Positions 15,774 through 24,345 of a DNA stretch of 64,000 nucleotides are shown one piece after another (position 1 is the first letter of the stretch; every line of letters starts with the position of its first letter). The notes under the pieces were generated by a model. The model had not been told where the DNA came from and searched no databases. It saw only the letters and a program-made list of their open reading frames with translations. Position numbers and translations under genes: made by a program. Source of the stretch: Pseudonocardia sp. HH130630-07 (lineage in GTDB: Bacteria; Actinomycetota; Actinomycetes; Mycobacteriales; Pseudonocardiaceae); the NCBI RefSeq assembly GCF_001698125.1, contig NZ_CP013854.1, positions 3,720,001 to 3,784,000 on the forward strand, in the 5' to 3' direction.

Positions 15774-16907
15774 ATGCCGACCGTGCGCGACGTCGCGGTG
15801 GCGCTCGCCGTGGGCGCCGCCGCGGTCGTCGGTGCGCTGGTCGCCGACCCGTCGGAGCGCCCGTTCCTGCCGTGGGGGCCGGTCCTGATCGGGACCGCGG
15901 TGCTGCTGCTGTGCTGGCGGTCGCGGTTCCCGGTGCCGGTGCTCGCCGCGGTCATGGTGCCGACGGCCCTCTACTACTGGCTCGGCCATCCGGACGGCCC
16001 GGCGGCCCTGCTGGTCGCGCTCGCCGTCTACACCGTGGCGAGCCGGGTGAGCTGGCGGCGGGCGGTGCTGGTCGGCCTGCTCGTCGTGCTGGCCTGGACC
16101 GGTACCGAGCAGCTGATCACCGGGCTGCCGCCGCAGCTGCACCTCGACCACTACTCGTGGATCGTGGTCACCGTCGCGCTCGGCGTCGCCGTCGGGGCGG
16201 TCCGCCGCGCCGCCGAGGCGTCCGCCGGACGCGCCGAGGAGCGGCTGGCCCGGCGGGTGGAGCAGGAACGGCTGCGGATCGCGCGCGACGTGCACGACGT
16301 CGTCTCGCACAGCCTGTCGATGATCGTCGTGCAGGCCGGGGTCGGTGCGCACGTGGCGGCCCACCGCCCGGAGGAGGCGGTCGCGTCGCTGGAGCGGATC
16401 CGCGACGCCGGGACCGACGCGCTGCGCGAGCTGCGCGGCACGCTGGCGCTGCTGCGCGAGCTCGGGACCGATCCCGGCCCGGCCGGGCGGCCCGGTCTCG
16501 CCCGCCTCGACGAGGTCGTCCGCGCCGGCCGGGCCGCGGGGGTCACGGTGACCGTCTCCGGCGATCCCGGGCCGCTGCCGCCGGAGCCGGACCGCACCGT
16601 GTTCGCGCTCGTCCGCGAGGCGGTCACGAACACCGTCCGGCACGCCTGCGGGGCCACCCGGGTGCAGGTGCTGCTGGACCGCGACGCGGAGCGGCTGCGG
16701 ATCCGGGTCGACGACGACGGCGCGCCCGGCCCGGAGCCCGGCGGCGGCCGCGCCCGCCCGCCGGGCCAGGGGCTGCGCGGCCTCACCGAACGCGTCGAGT
16801 CCCTCGGCGGCACCCTGACCGCCACCCCGCACCCCGGAGGCTTCGCCCTGCACGCCGTCCTCCCGCTCGACGCACCCGGCCCGGCGAGCGGCGGGGCGCA
16901 ACGGTGA
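15774..16907 (+). CDS. two-component sensor histidine kinase, NarL/DesK-type (HisKA_3)
   Basis: 377 residues. About five N-terminal membrane helices (residues 5-145) carry no obvious extracytoplasmic sensor domain. The dimerisation/phosphoacceptor motif RIARDVHDVVSHSLSMIV follows, with phospho-His at H174. The ATPase domain shows VREAVTNTVRHA (N box) and GQGLRGLTERVESLGG (G box). The gene's TGA overlaps the GTG of the response regulator, so they form a pair. The signal is unknown; nearby downstream genes include a multicopper oxidase, but no control link can be read. Confidence 0.93.
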   Translation: MPTVRDVAVALAVGAAAVVGALVADPSERPFLPWGPVLIGTAVLLLCWRSRFPVPVLAAVMVPTALYYWLGHPDGPAALLVALAVYTVASRVSWRRAVLVGLLVVLAWTGTEQLITGLPPQLHLDHYSWIVVTVALGVAVGAVRRAAEASAGRAEERLARRVEQERLRIARDVHDVVSHSLSMIVVQAGVGAHVAAHRPEEAVASLERIRDAGTDALRELRGTLALLRELGTDPGPAGRPGLARLDEVVRAGRAAGVTVTVSGDPGPLPPEPDRTVFALVREAVTNTVRHACGATRVQVLLDRDAERLRIRVDDDGAPGPEPGGGRARPPGQGLRGLTERVESLGGTLTATPHPGGFALHAVLPLDAPGPASGGAQR

Positions 16908-17599
16908 GCGCCGCGACGGCCGAGGTGCGGGTGCTGCTCGTCGACGACCAGCCGTTGATCCGGGCCGGGCTGCGGGTGCTGCTGGAGACCGAGGACGGCT
17001 ACGCGGTCGCCGGCGAGGCGGGCGATGGCGCCGAGGCGGTCCGGCAGGCCCGCGACACCCGGCCGGACGTGGTGCTCATGGACGTCCGCATGCCCGGCAC
17101 CGACGGCCTGGACGCGCTCGCCGCGATCACCGCCGACCCGGAGCTCGGCGGGACCCGGGTGATCGTCCTGACCACCTTCGACCTCGACGAGTACGTGTAC
17201 CGGGCGCTGCGGTCGGGCGCGAGCGGCTTCCTGCTCAAGGACACCGAGCCCGCGGTGCTGCTGCGCGCGATCGACCTCGTGCACGCGGGGGAGGCGCTGC
17301 TGGCGCCGACGGTCACCCGGCGGCTGATCGGGGAGTTCGCCCGGCAACGGCCGGCGCTGCCGGACGCGCCGCCGGAGCCCGGCCGCCTCGCCGTGCTCAC
17401 CCCGCGCGAGCGCGAGGTGCTGGCCCTGGTCGGGCGCGGGCACACCAACCCCGAGATCGCCGCCCAGCTCGTGATCAGCCCGGCGACCGCGCGCACCCAC
17501 GTCGGGCGCCTGCTCACCAAGCTGGCGGCCCGGGACCGGGTGCAGCTGGTCCTCATCGCCCACGAGGCCGGTCTCGGGGTCCTACGTCGAGAGGCGTAA
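16904..17599 (+). CDS. NarL/LuxR-family response regulator
   Basis: 231 residues. The receiver domain has acidic pocket DD at 14-15, phosphoacceptor D60 (VLMDVRMPG) and the conserved Lys in FLLKD. The C-terminal LuxR helix-turn-helix reads LTPREREVLALVGRG then NPEIAAQLVISPATARTHV. The GTG start overlaps the kinase stop. It should control genes in response to its partner kinase; targets are not visible here. Confidence 0.94.
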   Translation: MSAATAEVRVLLVDDQPLIRAGLRVLLETEDGYAVAGEAGDGAEAVRQARDTRPDVVLMDVRMPGTDGLDALAAITADPELGGTRVIVLTTFDLDEYVYRALRSGASGFLLKDTEPAVLLRAIDLVHAGEALLAPTVTRRLIGEFARQRPALPDAPPEPGRLAVLTPREREVLALVGRGHTNPEIAAQLVISPATARTHVGRLLTKLAARDRVQLVLIAHEAGLGVLRREA

Positions 17600-17659
17600 C
17601 CGCGGTTGACGTCGCTGCGCCGACGCGCCGGCACCGGTTCCCCGGCCAGGCTCGTGGCC

Positions 17660-19174
17660 ATGAGCGCAGCGGTCACCCGGCGGAGCTTCCTGGCCACGAC
17701 GCTGGCCGGCGCCGGGCTCGCCGCCGGCGGCGTGCTGCTGCAGACCCGCACGGTCGCACCGGAGTCGGCGCCGCGCCCGGCACCGGTGCCCCGCCCGCTG
17801 GCGATCCCGCCGCAGGCCCGGTCCACCGTGGACGGCGGCGTGCGCGTCTTCCGGATCACCGCCGCGCCGGGGACGAGCGACCTGTTCCCCGGGACACCCA
17901 CCCCGACCTGGGGCTACGACGGGGCGTTCGGTGGCCCGACGCTGCGCGCCGCCCGTGGCGAACGGGTGCGGGTGCACGTCGTCAACGCGCTCCCGGAGCC
18001 GACGACGACGCACTGGCACGGCATGGCGCTGCCCGCGGTGCACGACGGCGGCCCGCACCGGCCGATCGCCCCCGGCACCACCTGGAGTCCGGAGTGGACG
18101 ATCGACCAGCCGGCGGCGACGCTCTGGTACCACCCGCACCCGCACGGGCTGACCGGACGGCACCTGCACCGCGGGCTCGCCGGGCTGTTCCTCCTCGACG
18201 ACGGGTCCGGCCCCACGACCGCCCTGCCGCACCGCTACGGCGTCGACGACGTGCCGGTGATGGTCACCGACCGGGTCGTCACCGGTGACGGCGCGTTCGA
18301 CGAGACCCGGCGCAACGCCCACGGGCTGCTCGGCGACGTCCTGCTGTTCAACGGCACCGTCGCGCCGTACCTGACGGCGACGACGGCCCGGATCCGGCTC
18401 CGGCTGCTCAACGCCTCCCCGGCGCGCTGCTACCGGTTCGCCCGCTCCGACGGACGCCCGCTGGTGCTCGTCGGCACCGACGCCGGGTCGCTCCCGGCGC
18501 CGCAGCCGGTGCCCGACGTGCTGCTCACCCCGGGCGAGCGGGCCGAGGTGCTGCTCGACCTGGAGCCCGGACGACGCGTCGTCCTGCGCTCGCTGCCCCA
18601 GGACCTGGGCGCGGTGTCCGGCACCGAGCGCACGATCGGCGCGCTCGACACCCTCGACGTGCTGCAGATCCGCCCGGCCGCCGTGCTCGAACCGGCGCCG
18701 CCGCTGCCGGACACGCTGCCGCACGAGCCCGCGCCGGAGCCACCACCCGGCGCGACCGTGCGGCGGGTCGAGCTCGGCAACGACGTCCTGAACGGGAGAG
18801 CGATGGACCTGACCCGGATCGACGAGGTCGTCCCGGCCGGTGCGACGGAGGTGTGGGAGATCGCGAACGTGCACTCCCGGCCGCACAACCTGCACCTGCA
18901 CGACGCCCGCGGCCAGGTGCTCACCGCCGCCGGCCGGCCGGTCCCGCCGGAGCGGCGGTGCTGGAAGGACACGGTGTACGTGCCGCCCCGGACCACGACC
19001 AGGGTGCTGTTCCGGTTCGGCCGCCATCCCGATCCGGCGGCGCCGTACATGTTCCACTGCCACCTGAACCGGCACGAGGACCAGGGGATGATGGGCCAGT
19101 TCGTCGTGGTGGCGCCGGGCACCACCGACGTGCCGCGGACGATCCCCGCACCGTCCGGTGGCGGGCATGCGTAG
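17660..19174 (+). CDS. multicopper oxidase, Tat-exported
   Basis: 504 residues from the ATG at 17660. The N-terminus is a Tat signal (TRRSFLATTLAGAGLAAGG). Copper motifs: THWHGMALP, WYHPHPHG, PHNLHLHDA and the C-terminal FHCHLNRHEDQGMMGQF, together providing ten His and the type 1 Cys. A Met four or five positions after the last His suggests an axial Met, as in CueO/CotA-like enzymes. It probably oxidises metal ions or phenols outside the membrane. A TTG further upstream (17606) is possible but would place the twin Arg deep inside. The end overlaps the next gene by 8 nt. Confidence 0.92.
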   Translation: MSAAVTRRSFLATTLAGAGLAAGGVLLQTRTVAPESAPRPAPVPRPLAIPPQARSTVDGGVRVFRITAAPGTSDLFPGTPTPTWGYDGAFGGPTLRAARGERVRVHVVNALPEPTTTHWHGMALPAVHDGGPHRPIAPGTTWSPEWTIDQPAATLWYHPHPHGLTGRHLHRGLAGLFLLDDGSGPTTALPHRYGVDDVPVMVTDRVVTGDGAFDETRRNAHGLLGDVLLFNGTVAPYLTATTARIRLRLLNASPARCYRFARSDGRPLVLVGTDAGSLPAPQPVPDVLLTPGERAEVLLDLEPGRRVVLRSLPQDLGAVSGTERTIGALDTLDVLQIRPAAVLEPAPPLPDTLPHEPAPEPPPGATVRRVELGNDVLNGRAMDLTRIDEVVPAGATEVWEIANVHSRPHNLHLHDARGQVLTAAGRPVPPERRCWKDTVYVPPRTTTRVLFRFGRHPDPAAPYMFHCHLNRHEDQGMMGQFVVVAPGTTDVPRTIPAPSGGGHA

Positions 19175-19580
19175 GTCTGCGGCCGCCGTCCCGTTCCGGG
19201 TCTGGGCGGTGCTGCACGCCGGGTTCGCGCTGGCCCAGGTCGGCGCCGCCGGTGCCCTGCTCGACGCGCTCGACCTGGCGCTGGAGGTGCACGGCGGGAT
19301 CGGCGACTCGCTGATCCTGCTCGCCATGGTGCAGGCGGTGCTGGCCGTGCCGGCGGCGTGGCCCGGCCGGATGCCGGTGTGGCCGCTGGCCGTCAGCGTC
19401 GTGCTCGTCGTCGCCGACACCGCCCAGGTCGCCGTCGGGCACGCCGGGCTGCTGTCGGTGCACGTGCCGCTCGGCGTCCTGATCGTGGTCGCCCAGGTCG
19501 CGGTGGCCGTGCGCGCGGTACTGCCCGCACGGCCCGCCGCGGACCAGGTGGCACCGGCCGCCGGGTCGCTCAGGCGGTGA
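19167..19580 (+). CDS. small membrane protein coupled to the multicopper oxidase
   Basis: 137 residues with four predicted membrane helices and no recognised domain. The ATG lies within the last codons of the oxidase gene (ATGCGTAG), so it is translated with it. His residues occur in loops (AVLHAGF, LEVHGG, AVGHAGLLSVHV), which could bind metal, but that is a guess. Its 3' end overlaps the convergent acyl-AMP ligase gene by 11 nt. A GTG at 19158 is an alternative start. Confidence 0.7.
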   Translation: MRRSAAAVPFRVWAVLHAGFALAQVGAAGALLDALDLALEVHGGIGDSLILLAMVQAVLAVPAAWPGRMPVWPLAVSVVLVVADTAQVAVGHAGLLSVHVPLGVLIVVAQVAVAVRAVLPARPAADQVAPAAGSLRR

Positions 19581-21105
19581 GCTCGGCGCGCAGCCGCTTC
19601 TTGTCGGTCTTGCCGATCCCGGTGAGCGGCAGCTCCGCGACGAAGCTGATCGAGCGCGGTACGTACATCGCCCCGGCCCGGTCGGCGACCAGCCCGCCGA
19701 GCTCGTCGCACGTCGGTGCCGGGCTGCCCGCCACCACGGCCGCGTGCACGACCTCGGTGCCGTCGCCGTCCGGGACGCCGAAGACCGCGGCCTGGCGCAC
19801 GCCGGGGTGCTCCATCAGCGTGTCCTCCAGCTCCGAGGTGTACACGTGCCCGCCGACGACGATGACCATGTCCTTCACCCGGTCGACCAGGTGCAGGTAG
19901 CCGTCGTCGTCGAGCCAGGCGACGTCGCCGGTACGGACCCAGCCGTCGACGATCGTCTCCGCGGTCAGCTCCGGCTGCTTCCAGTAGCCGTCCATCTCGG
20001 CGCCGGTGCGCACCCACAGCTCGCCGCGGACGCCGGTGCCGGCCCGGGCGCCGTCCGGGCCGGTGATGGCGATCTCGGTGCTCGGCACGACCCGGCCCAC
20101 CGTGCCGAGGAGCTCCGGCCGGGTGTGGTCGGCCGGGGTGAGGACGCTGACGCCGCCCGCCTCGGTCTGGCCGTAGAACTGCAGCAGCACCGGCCCGATC
20201 CGCCGGTGCGCCTCGGCGATCCGGCGCGGGTTGGCCGGCGCGCCGCCGTAGAACAGCGTCCGCAGCGACGACAGGTCGGTCCGGTCCAGGCCGGGGTGGT
20301 CCAGGACCCGGTAGAGCAGCGGCGGGAGCAGCATGGTGTGGGTGATCCGCTCGCGCTCGACGGCGGCCAGCCAGGCCCCGGCGTCGAACCGCTCCAGCAG
20401 GACCACGGTGCCGCCGCCGGCGAGCATCCGGTCACCGAGCGCGCCGCCGGCGTGCGCGACGGGCGTGGCGACGAGCATCCGCGGCGGCCCGGACTCCCCG
20501 GCCGTGTCGGTGCCGAACGAGCCCATCGACCGGCGCATCGCGGCCGCCCGGACGTGGTGGCCGAAGGTGTAGGTGATCCCCTTCGGGTGCCCGGTGGTGC
20601 CACCGGTGTGCCGGATCTGCTCGACGTCCGAGAGCCGGGCCCGGCCGGTGATCGGCGCGGTGGACGCGTGCTCCGCCGCGGCCAGCACGTCGGTCCGCCC
20701 GGGCAGCGTGCCGAGCCCCAGCACCTGCACCGGGGCGGCGTGGGTGAGCACCGCCTCGGCCTGCTCCGCCTGCGCGGCGTCGGCGAGGACCAGGACGGCA
20801 TCGACGTCGTCGACGATCCGGGCCTGGGCCGCCGCCGACAGTCCCTCGTGCGGCTGGGTGATCCCGGCCCCCAGCAGGTTGACCGCGTAGCGCGCCACGA
20901 GCGCCTCGGGGCTGTTCCCGGCCAGCAGCGCGACGACGTCACCGGGGCCCACCCGGTCGTCCAGCGTGTGCGCGAGCCGGTGGACGGCGTCGGCGATCCC
21001 GCCCGCCGTCAGCCGCCGCTCGCCGAACACCAGCGCCTCGCGGCCGGGGTCGGCCGCCAGCGCCGCCAGCAGTTCCTCGACGTCGGTGCGTGCACCGGTC
21101 CCCAT
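19570..21105 (-). CDS. AMP-dependent acyl-CoA synthetase / acid ligase
   Basis: 511 residues of the ANL family. The phosphate loop is HTGGTTGHPKGITY, A5 is LQFYGQTEAGGV, A7/A8 is GWVRTGDVAWLDDDGYLHLVDRVKDM and the catalytic Lys is in LTGIGKTDKKRLR. It activates a carboxylic acid as acyl-AMP and usually transfers it to CoA. HTGG in place of YTSG in the P-loop is seen in some divergent members. The start at 21105 has GGGAGGA upstream. It is monocistronic, with a GTTGC/GCAAC dyad 30 bp in front. The acid substrate is not determinable. Confidence 0.88.
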   Translation of the reverse strand: MGTGARTDVEELLAALAADPGREALVFGERRLTAGGIADAVHRLAHTLDDRVGPGDVVALLAGNSPEALVARYAVNLLGAGITQPHEGLSAAAQARIVDDVDAVLVLADAAQAEQAEAVLTHAAPVQVLGLGTLPGRTDVLAAAEHASTAPITGRARLSDVEQIRHTGGTTGHPKGITYTFGHHVRAAAMRRSMGSFGTDTAGESGPPRMLVATPVAHAGGALGDRMLAGGGTVVLLERFDAGAWLAAVERERITHTMLLPPLLYRVLDHPGLDRTDLSSLRTLFYGGAPANPRRIAEAHRRIGPVLLQFYGQTEAGGVSVLTPADHTRPELLGTVGRVVPSTEIAITGPDGARAGTGVRGELWVRTGAEMDGYWKQPELTAETIVDGWVRTGDVAWLDDDGYLHLVDRVKDMVIVVGGHVYTSELEDTLMEHPGVRQAAVFGVPDGDGTEVVHAAVVAGSPAPTCDELGGLVADRAGAMYVPRSISFVAELPLTGIGKTDKKRLRAELTA

Positions 21106-21134
21106 CGTTCCTCCCGTGTCCGTCCGACGGTTGT

Positions 21135-21149
21135 GTTGCTTCATGCAAC
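21135..21149. promoter_or_regulatory. candidate operator dyad of the acyl-AMP ligase gene
   Basis: GTTGC-TTCAT-GCAAC, a 15-bp dyad 30 bp in front of the ligase start. It is likely to overlap the promoter. The cognate regulator is unknown. Confidence 0.35.
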
Positions 21150-21213
21150 GATCAACTCGGGAGGGTCGTTCCCGCCGGTGACATGACCGACACCGCGCGT
21201 CGTGCTCCTCGGG

Positions 21214-22446
21214 TCAGGCGGCCAGTGCGAGGTCCCGGCGCCGCTCGACCCGCTCCAGGCGCACCGCGGCGGCCAGCGCCACCAGGCCCAGCAGCGGCAG
21301 GACGGTCGCCGCGGCGGCCGGCGAGGTCCAGCCCCAGCCCGCGGCGAGCACCGCACCGCCCAGGGCGGCGCCGAGGGCGTTCGCCACGTTGAACGCGGCG
21401 TGGTGCAGGGTCGCGCCGAGCGTCGGTCCCTCGCGGCCGGCGTCCATCAGCCGGGTGGCCAGCGCGGGGGTCGTCGCGGTCGTCGTGAAGGCCAGTGCGA
21501 ACAGCGCGAGCAGGGCGAGCACCGGCGACGACGCGGTCACCGCGAACACCGCCATCGACACCGCGGCGGCACCGAGCCCGACGGCGATAGTGCGCACCGG
21601 CGCCCGCTCGGCCAATCGCCCGCCCACCTGGTTGCCCAGCGTCATACCGAGGCCGAACACCGCCAGCGCAAGCGGCACCGCGGCCGCGGCGAGCCCGGAC
21701 ACCTCGGTGAGTACCGGGGTCACGTAGCTGTACACGGCGAACGAGCCGCCGAAGCCGGTCGCGATGACCGCCATCGTGATCCACACCTGGCCGCGGCGCA
21801 GCGCCGAGAGCTCGCCGAGCAGCGAGCCGCGGCGCTCGTCGCGCACGTCCGGCACCAGCCGCCACACCGCCGCCGCCGTGACCAGGGCGATCACGCCGGT
21901 GGCGAGGTAGGCCGCCGGCCAGCCCAGTGCCTGGCCCAGCCAGGTCGCGCCGGGGACCCCGACGATGTTGGCGATCATCAGCCCGCTCATCACGGTCGCG
22001 ATGGCCCGCGGGCGTCGCTCCCGGGGTACCAGCGACGCGGCCAGCACCGACGCCGTGCCGAAGTAGGCGCCGTGCGGCAGCCCGGCGAGGAACCGGGTGG
22101 CGACGAACGTGCCGAACGTCGGGGCGAACGCCGAGGCGAGGTTGGCGACGGCCAGCGCACCGGCCAGTGCCAGCACCAGGCGCTTGCGCGGCCACCGGGC
22201 ACCGAGGACGGCGAGTACCGGCGCCCCGACGACGACGCCGAGCGCGTAGGCGCTGATCGCGGTACCGGCCTGCGGGACGGTCGCGCCGAGGTCGGCGGCG
22301 AAGTCCGGCAGCAGCCCCATCGAGGCGAACTCGGTGGTGCCGATCGCGAGCCCGCCGAGCGCCAGTGCGAACAGCGCCGGACCGGGCCCGCGGCCGGACC
22401 CGGTGGAGGTGGGAGAGTGGGTGTCGCGTAAAGACATGTTTTTCAT
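21214..22446 (-). CDS. MFS transporter, DHA1-type efflux family
   Basis: 410 residues with twelve predicted helices. The N-terminus GLAIGTTEFASMGLLPDFA is typical of AraJ/YdhP-like DHA1 sugar or drug efflux proteins, and GARWPRKRLV is the cytoplasmic loop 2-3 signature. Its start is the ATG at 22446. It is divergent from an intact ROK repressor with only 45 bp between starts, so it is probably that regulator's target. Substrate unknown; sugar or xenobiotic export are the family options. Confidence 0.88.
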   Translation of the reverse strand: MKNMSLRDTHSPTSTGSGRGPGPALFALALGGLAIGTTEFASMGLLPDFAADLGATVPQAGTAISAYALGVVVGAPVLAVLGARWPRKRLVLALAGALAVANLASAFAPTFGTFVATRFLAGLPHGAYFGTASVLAASLVPRERRPRAIATVMSGLMIANIVGVPGATWLGQALGWPAAYLATGVIALVTAAAVWRLVPDVRDERRGSLLGELSALRRGQVWITMAVIATGFGGSFAVYSYVTPVLTEVSGLAAAAVPLALAVFGLGMTLGNQVGGRLAERAPVRTIAVGLGAAAVSMAVFAVTASSPVLALLALFALAFTTTATTPALATRLMDAGREGPTLGATLHHAAFNVANALGAALGGAVLAAGWGWTSPAAAATVLPLLGLVALAAAVRLERVERRRDLALAA

Positions 22447-22491
22447 CGCGATACGAGGATAAGAAGAGCGGGCCTGGAGGTGTCAAACCCG

Positions 22492-23679
22492 ATGACTGCG
22501 TTGTCGGCCGACTCACGTCCCGGACGGGCCGAGACCGACCGGTGGCGGGCGACCGCGGAGGCGCTGCGCGAGGTCCGCGACGAGCCCGGGCTGACCAGGG
22601 TCGAGCTGGCCCGGCGGCTCCGCCTGGCCAGCGGGTCGGCCACCGAGATCGCCGGGCGGTTGCGCGACCTCGGCTGGGTCGTCGAGGAACGGGCGCCCTG
22701 CGGCGGCCGCGGCCGGCCCACCACCCGGCTGGTGCCGGCCCCGGACGGGCCGGTGGTCGTGGCGGTCGACGTGCAGGTCGTCGACTGGGAGGCCGCCCTC
22801 TGCGGGCTGGACGGCGTCCCCGTCGCGGTCCGGTCCGGCCGACACGCCCGGCGGTCCGCGGACGCGGTGGTCGCCGAGCTGGACGCCGTGGTCGGCGAGC
22901 TGGTCGCCGGGTCCGGCGGGCCCGTCGTCGCGATCGGGGTCGCGGTCGCGGCCACGGTCGTCGACGAGCACCTGGCGCAGGCCGGTGGGCAGGGATGGAG
23001 CCCGCTCGACGTCCGGCGGATCGGCTCCGGGCTCGACCTCCCGGTGCTCGTCGGCAACGACGCGAACCTGGCCGGGGTGGCCGAGGTCCGGTCCGGCGCC
23101 GCCGCGGGCGCGCGCACGGCACTGTTCCTCACCCTGGAGGGCGGGATCGGCGGGGCGCTGCTGCTCGACGGCCGTCCGCTGGCCGGTGCCCGCGGCGCGG
23201 GCGGGGAGTTCGGGCACCTCCCGTTCGGTGACCCGTCGATCCAGTGCGACTGCGGTGCCTGGGGGTGCTGGCACAACGGCGTCAACGGGTGGGCGCTGGC
23301 CCGGATGCTCGACGAGCCGCCGCCCGAGGACCCGCGGCACTACTCCGAGCAGGTGCTGGCCCGTGCGGTCGCCGGGGAGCCGGCCGCGGTGGCGGCGGTC
23401 GCGTCGGCCTCGGCTGCGCTCGCGCGGGGGACGGCCGGCCTGGTGAACGCGCACGATCCCGAGGTCGTCGTGCTCGGCGGGCTCGGCCCGAGCGTGCGGG
23501 CCGCGGCGCCGCGGGCCTTCGCCGACGCCTACGGGGCCGGGCTGATGGCCTTCCGCCGCGCCGATCCGCCGCCCGTCCGGGACGCCGGGTACGCCACCGA
23601 CGGCGCGCTGCGCGGCGCCGCGGCGATCGCGCTCGACCACGCGACCTCGGCGGTGGGGCTGGCGGCCCGGGCCGGCTGA
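22492..23679 (+). CDS. ROK-family transcriptional regulator
   Basis: 395 residues, full length. The winged helix-turn-helix (LTRVELARRLRLASGSATEIA) occupies about residues 25-85. The ROK domain contains VVVAVDVQVVDWEAALCGLDG, EGGIGGALLLDG and the zinc motif CDCGAWGCW. In contrast to the fragment at 7580-8546 it has both ends. The ATG at 22492 is preferred because the GTG at 22480 lies within the GGAGGTG ribosome site. It probably represses the divergent MFS gene and senses a sugar or sugar phosphate. Confidence 0.9.
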   Translation: MTALSADSRPGRAETDRWRATAEALREVRDEPGLTRVELARRLRLASGSATEIAGRLRDLGWVVEERAPCGGRGRPTTRLVPAPDGPVVVAVDVQVVDWEAALCGLDGVPVAVRSGRHARRSADAVVAELDAVVGELVAGSGGPVVAIGVAVAATVVDEHLAQAGGQGWSPLDVRRIGSGLDLPVLVGNDANLAGVAEVRSGAAAGARTALFLTLEGGIGGALLLDGRPLAGARGAGGEFGHLPFGDPSIQCDCGAWGCWHNGVNGWALARMLDEPPPEDPRHYSEQVLARAVAGEPAAVAAVASASAALARGTAGLVNAHDPEVVVLGGLGPSVRAAAPRAFADAYGAGLMAFRRADPPPVRDAGYATDGALRGAAAIALDHATSAVGLAARAG

Positions 23680-23757
23680 AACCGGCATGATCTCCACGCT
23701 GCATTCGGGGGCGGAAAAGTGTACCTTTCCCTCACATTCTCGGAAGGGGCACGGAAA

Positions 23758-23913
23758 ATGATCATCCTCGGAGTGATCCTCCTGCTGGTCGGCTACTTCA
23801 CGAGCATTCAGCTCCTGTACTACTTGGGCGGCCTGCTCGTGATCATCGGTGTCATCCTGTTCATCCTGGGGGCGGTCGGCCGGCCGGTGGGCGGCCGGAA
23901 AGCCTGGTTCTGA
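23758..23913 (+). CDS. DUF6131-type small membrane protein
   Basis: 51 residues: two hydrophobic helices (MIILGVILLLVGY, then LLVIIGVILFILGAVG) and a basic Gly-rich tail GRPVGGRKAWF. This closely matches the small DUF6131 proteins common in mycobacteria and relatives, whose function is unknown. The ATG at 23758 is supported by GGAAGG 10 nt upstream; an upstream in-frame GTG gives a poorer N-terminus. It stands alone and is followed by a 13-bp hairpin. Confidence 0.8.
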   Translation: MIILGVILLLVGYFTSIQLLYYLGGLLVIIGVILFILGAVGRPVGGRKAWF

Positions 23914-23952
23914 CCAGGCGGACGACGTCGGTCCGCCGGTACGACGCCCGGC

Positions 23953-23981
23953 TGCGGCCCCGGGGTCACCCCGGGGCCGCA
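23953..23981. terminator. hairpin terminator after the DUF6131 gene
   Basis: A 13-bp perfect stem (TGCGGCCCCGGGG pairing with CCCCGGGGCCGCA) and a TCA loop, 40 bp after the stop. There is no U-tract. Confidence 0.75.
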
Positions 23982-24134
23982 CCCGTGTCCGGAGAAACCG
24001 GCTGATTCGTGTTTCGACCGGATCCGGATGGGTACCAACCACATTCTCCGGCGCCATTCACCGCTCGCCCGCGCCGGGTCCGTTTCGGCGCGCCGGGGCG
24101 TGGCCGTTGTGCCGCACCGCTTTCGTCCGACAAT

Positions 24135-24299
24135 GAGCCTTTTTCAACCTGCCGTTCCGGCAGCTCAGGGGCCTGGTTGTGTGGGTGCAGACGCCGAGCT
24201 GGCGAGCCGGTGACCTGTGCAGCTGTGGTCAGAGCAGTTGCGCTGCAACCTTCGCGATCTCCTGACGCAGAAGCTCGCTGGTCAGGTTGAAAAAGGCTC
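24135..24299. mobile_element. 165-bp MITE-like element with 17-bp terminal inverted repeats
   Basis: Perfect 17-bp terminal inverted repeats start GAGCCTTTTTCAACCTG (24135-24151, and its complement at 24283-24299). They are flanked by a 3-bp direct repeat AAT (24132-24134 and 24300-24302), the size of duplication made by some IS5-group transposases. The interior has no transposase domain. I read it as a non-autonomous element or deletion remnant of an insertion sequence. The full-length parent is not in the window. Confidence 0.7.
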
Positions 24300-24345
24300 A
24301 ATGGGCGGCGCCGGGGCGATCCGGCGTTCGTCGTAGGCTCGTCCC

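Larger units (their letters stand above)
23914..24345. other. 432-bp intergenic region with terminator and MITE-like element
   Basis: Lower in GC than its surroundings. It holds a strong hairpin (23953-23981), an A/T-richer stretch without a credible gene, and the 165-bp element 24135-24299. A leftward frame through it has no ribosome site or recognisable protein. Confidence 0.75.

Noticed and set aside
17582..20017. 811-residue leftward ORF opposite the multicopper oxidase
   Set aside because: Arg/Pro/His/Gly-rich shadow typical of very high GC DNA; the sense strand encodes the oxidase with all copper motifs.
23758..23913. Type I toxin peptide
   Set aside because: The sequence fits the DUF6131 pattern with a Gly/Arg tail, and no antisense RNA signals are visible.
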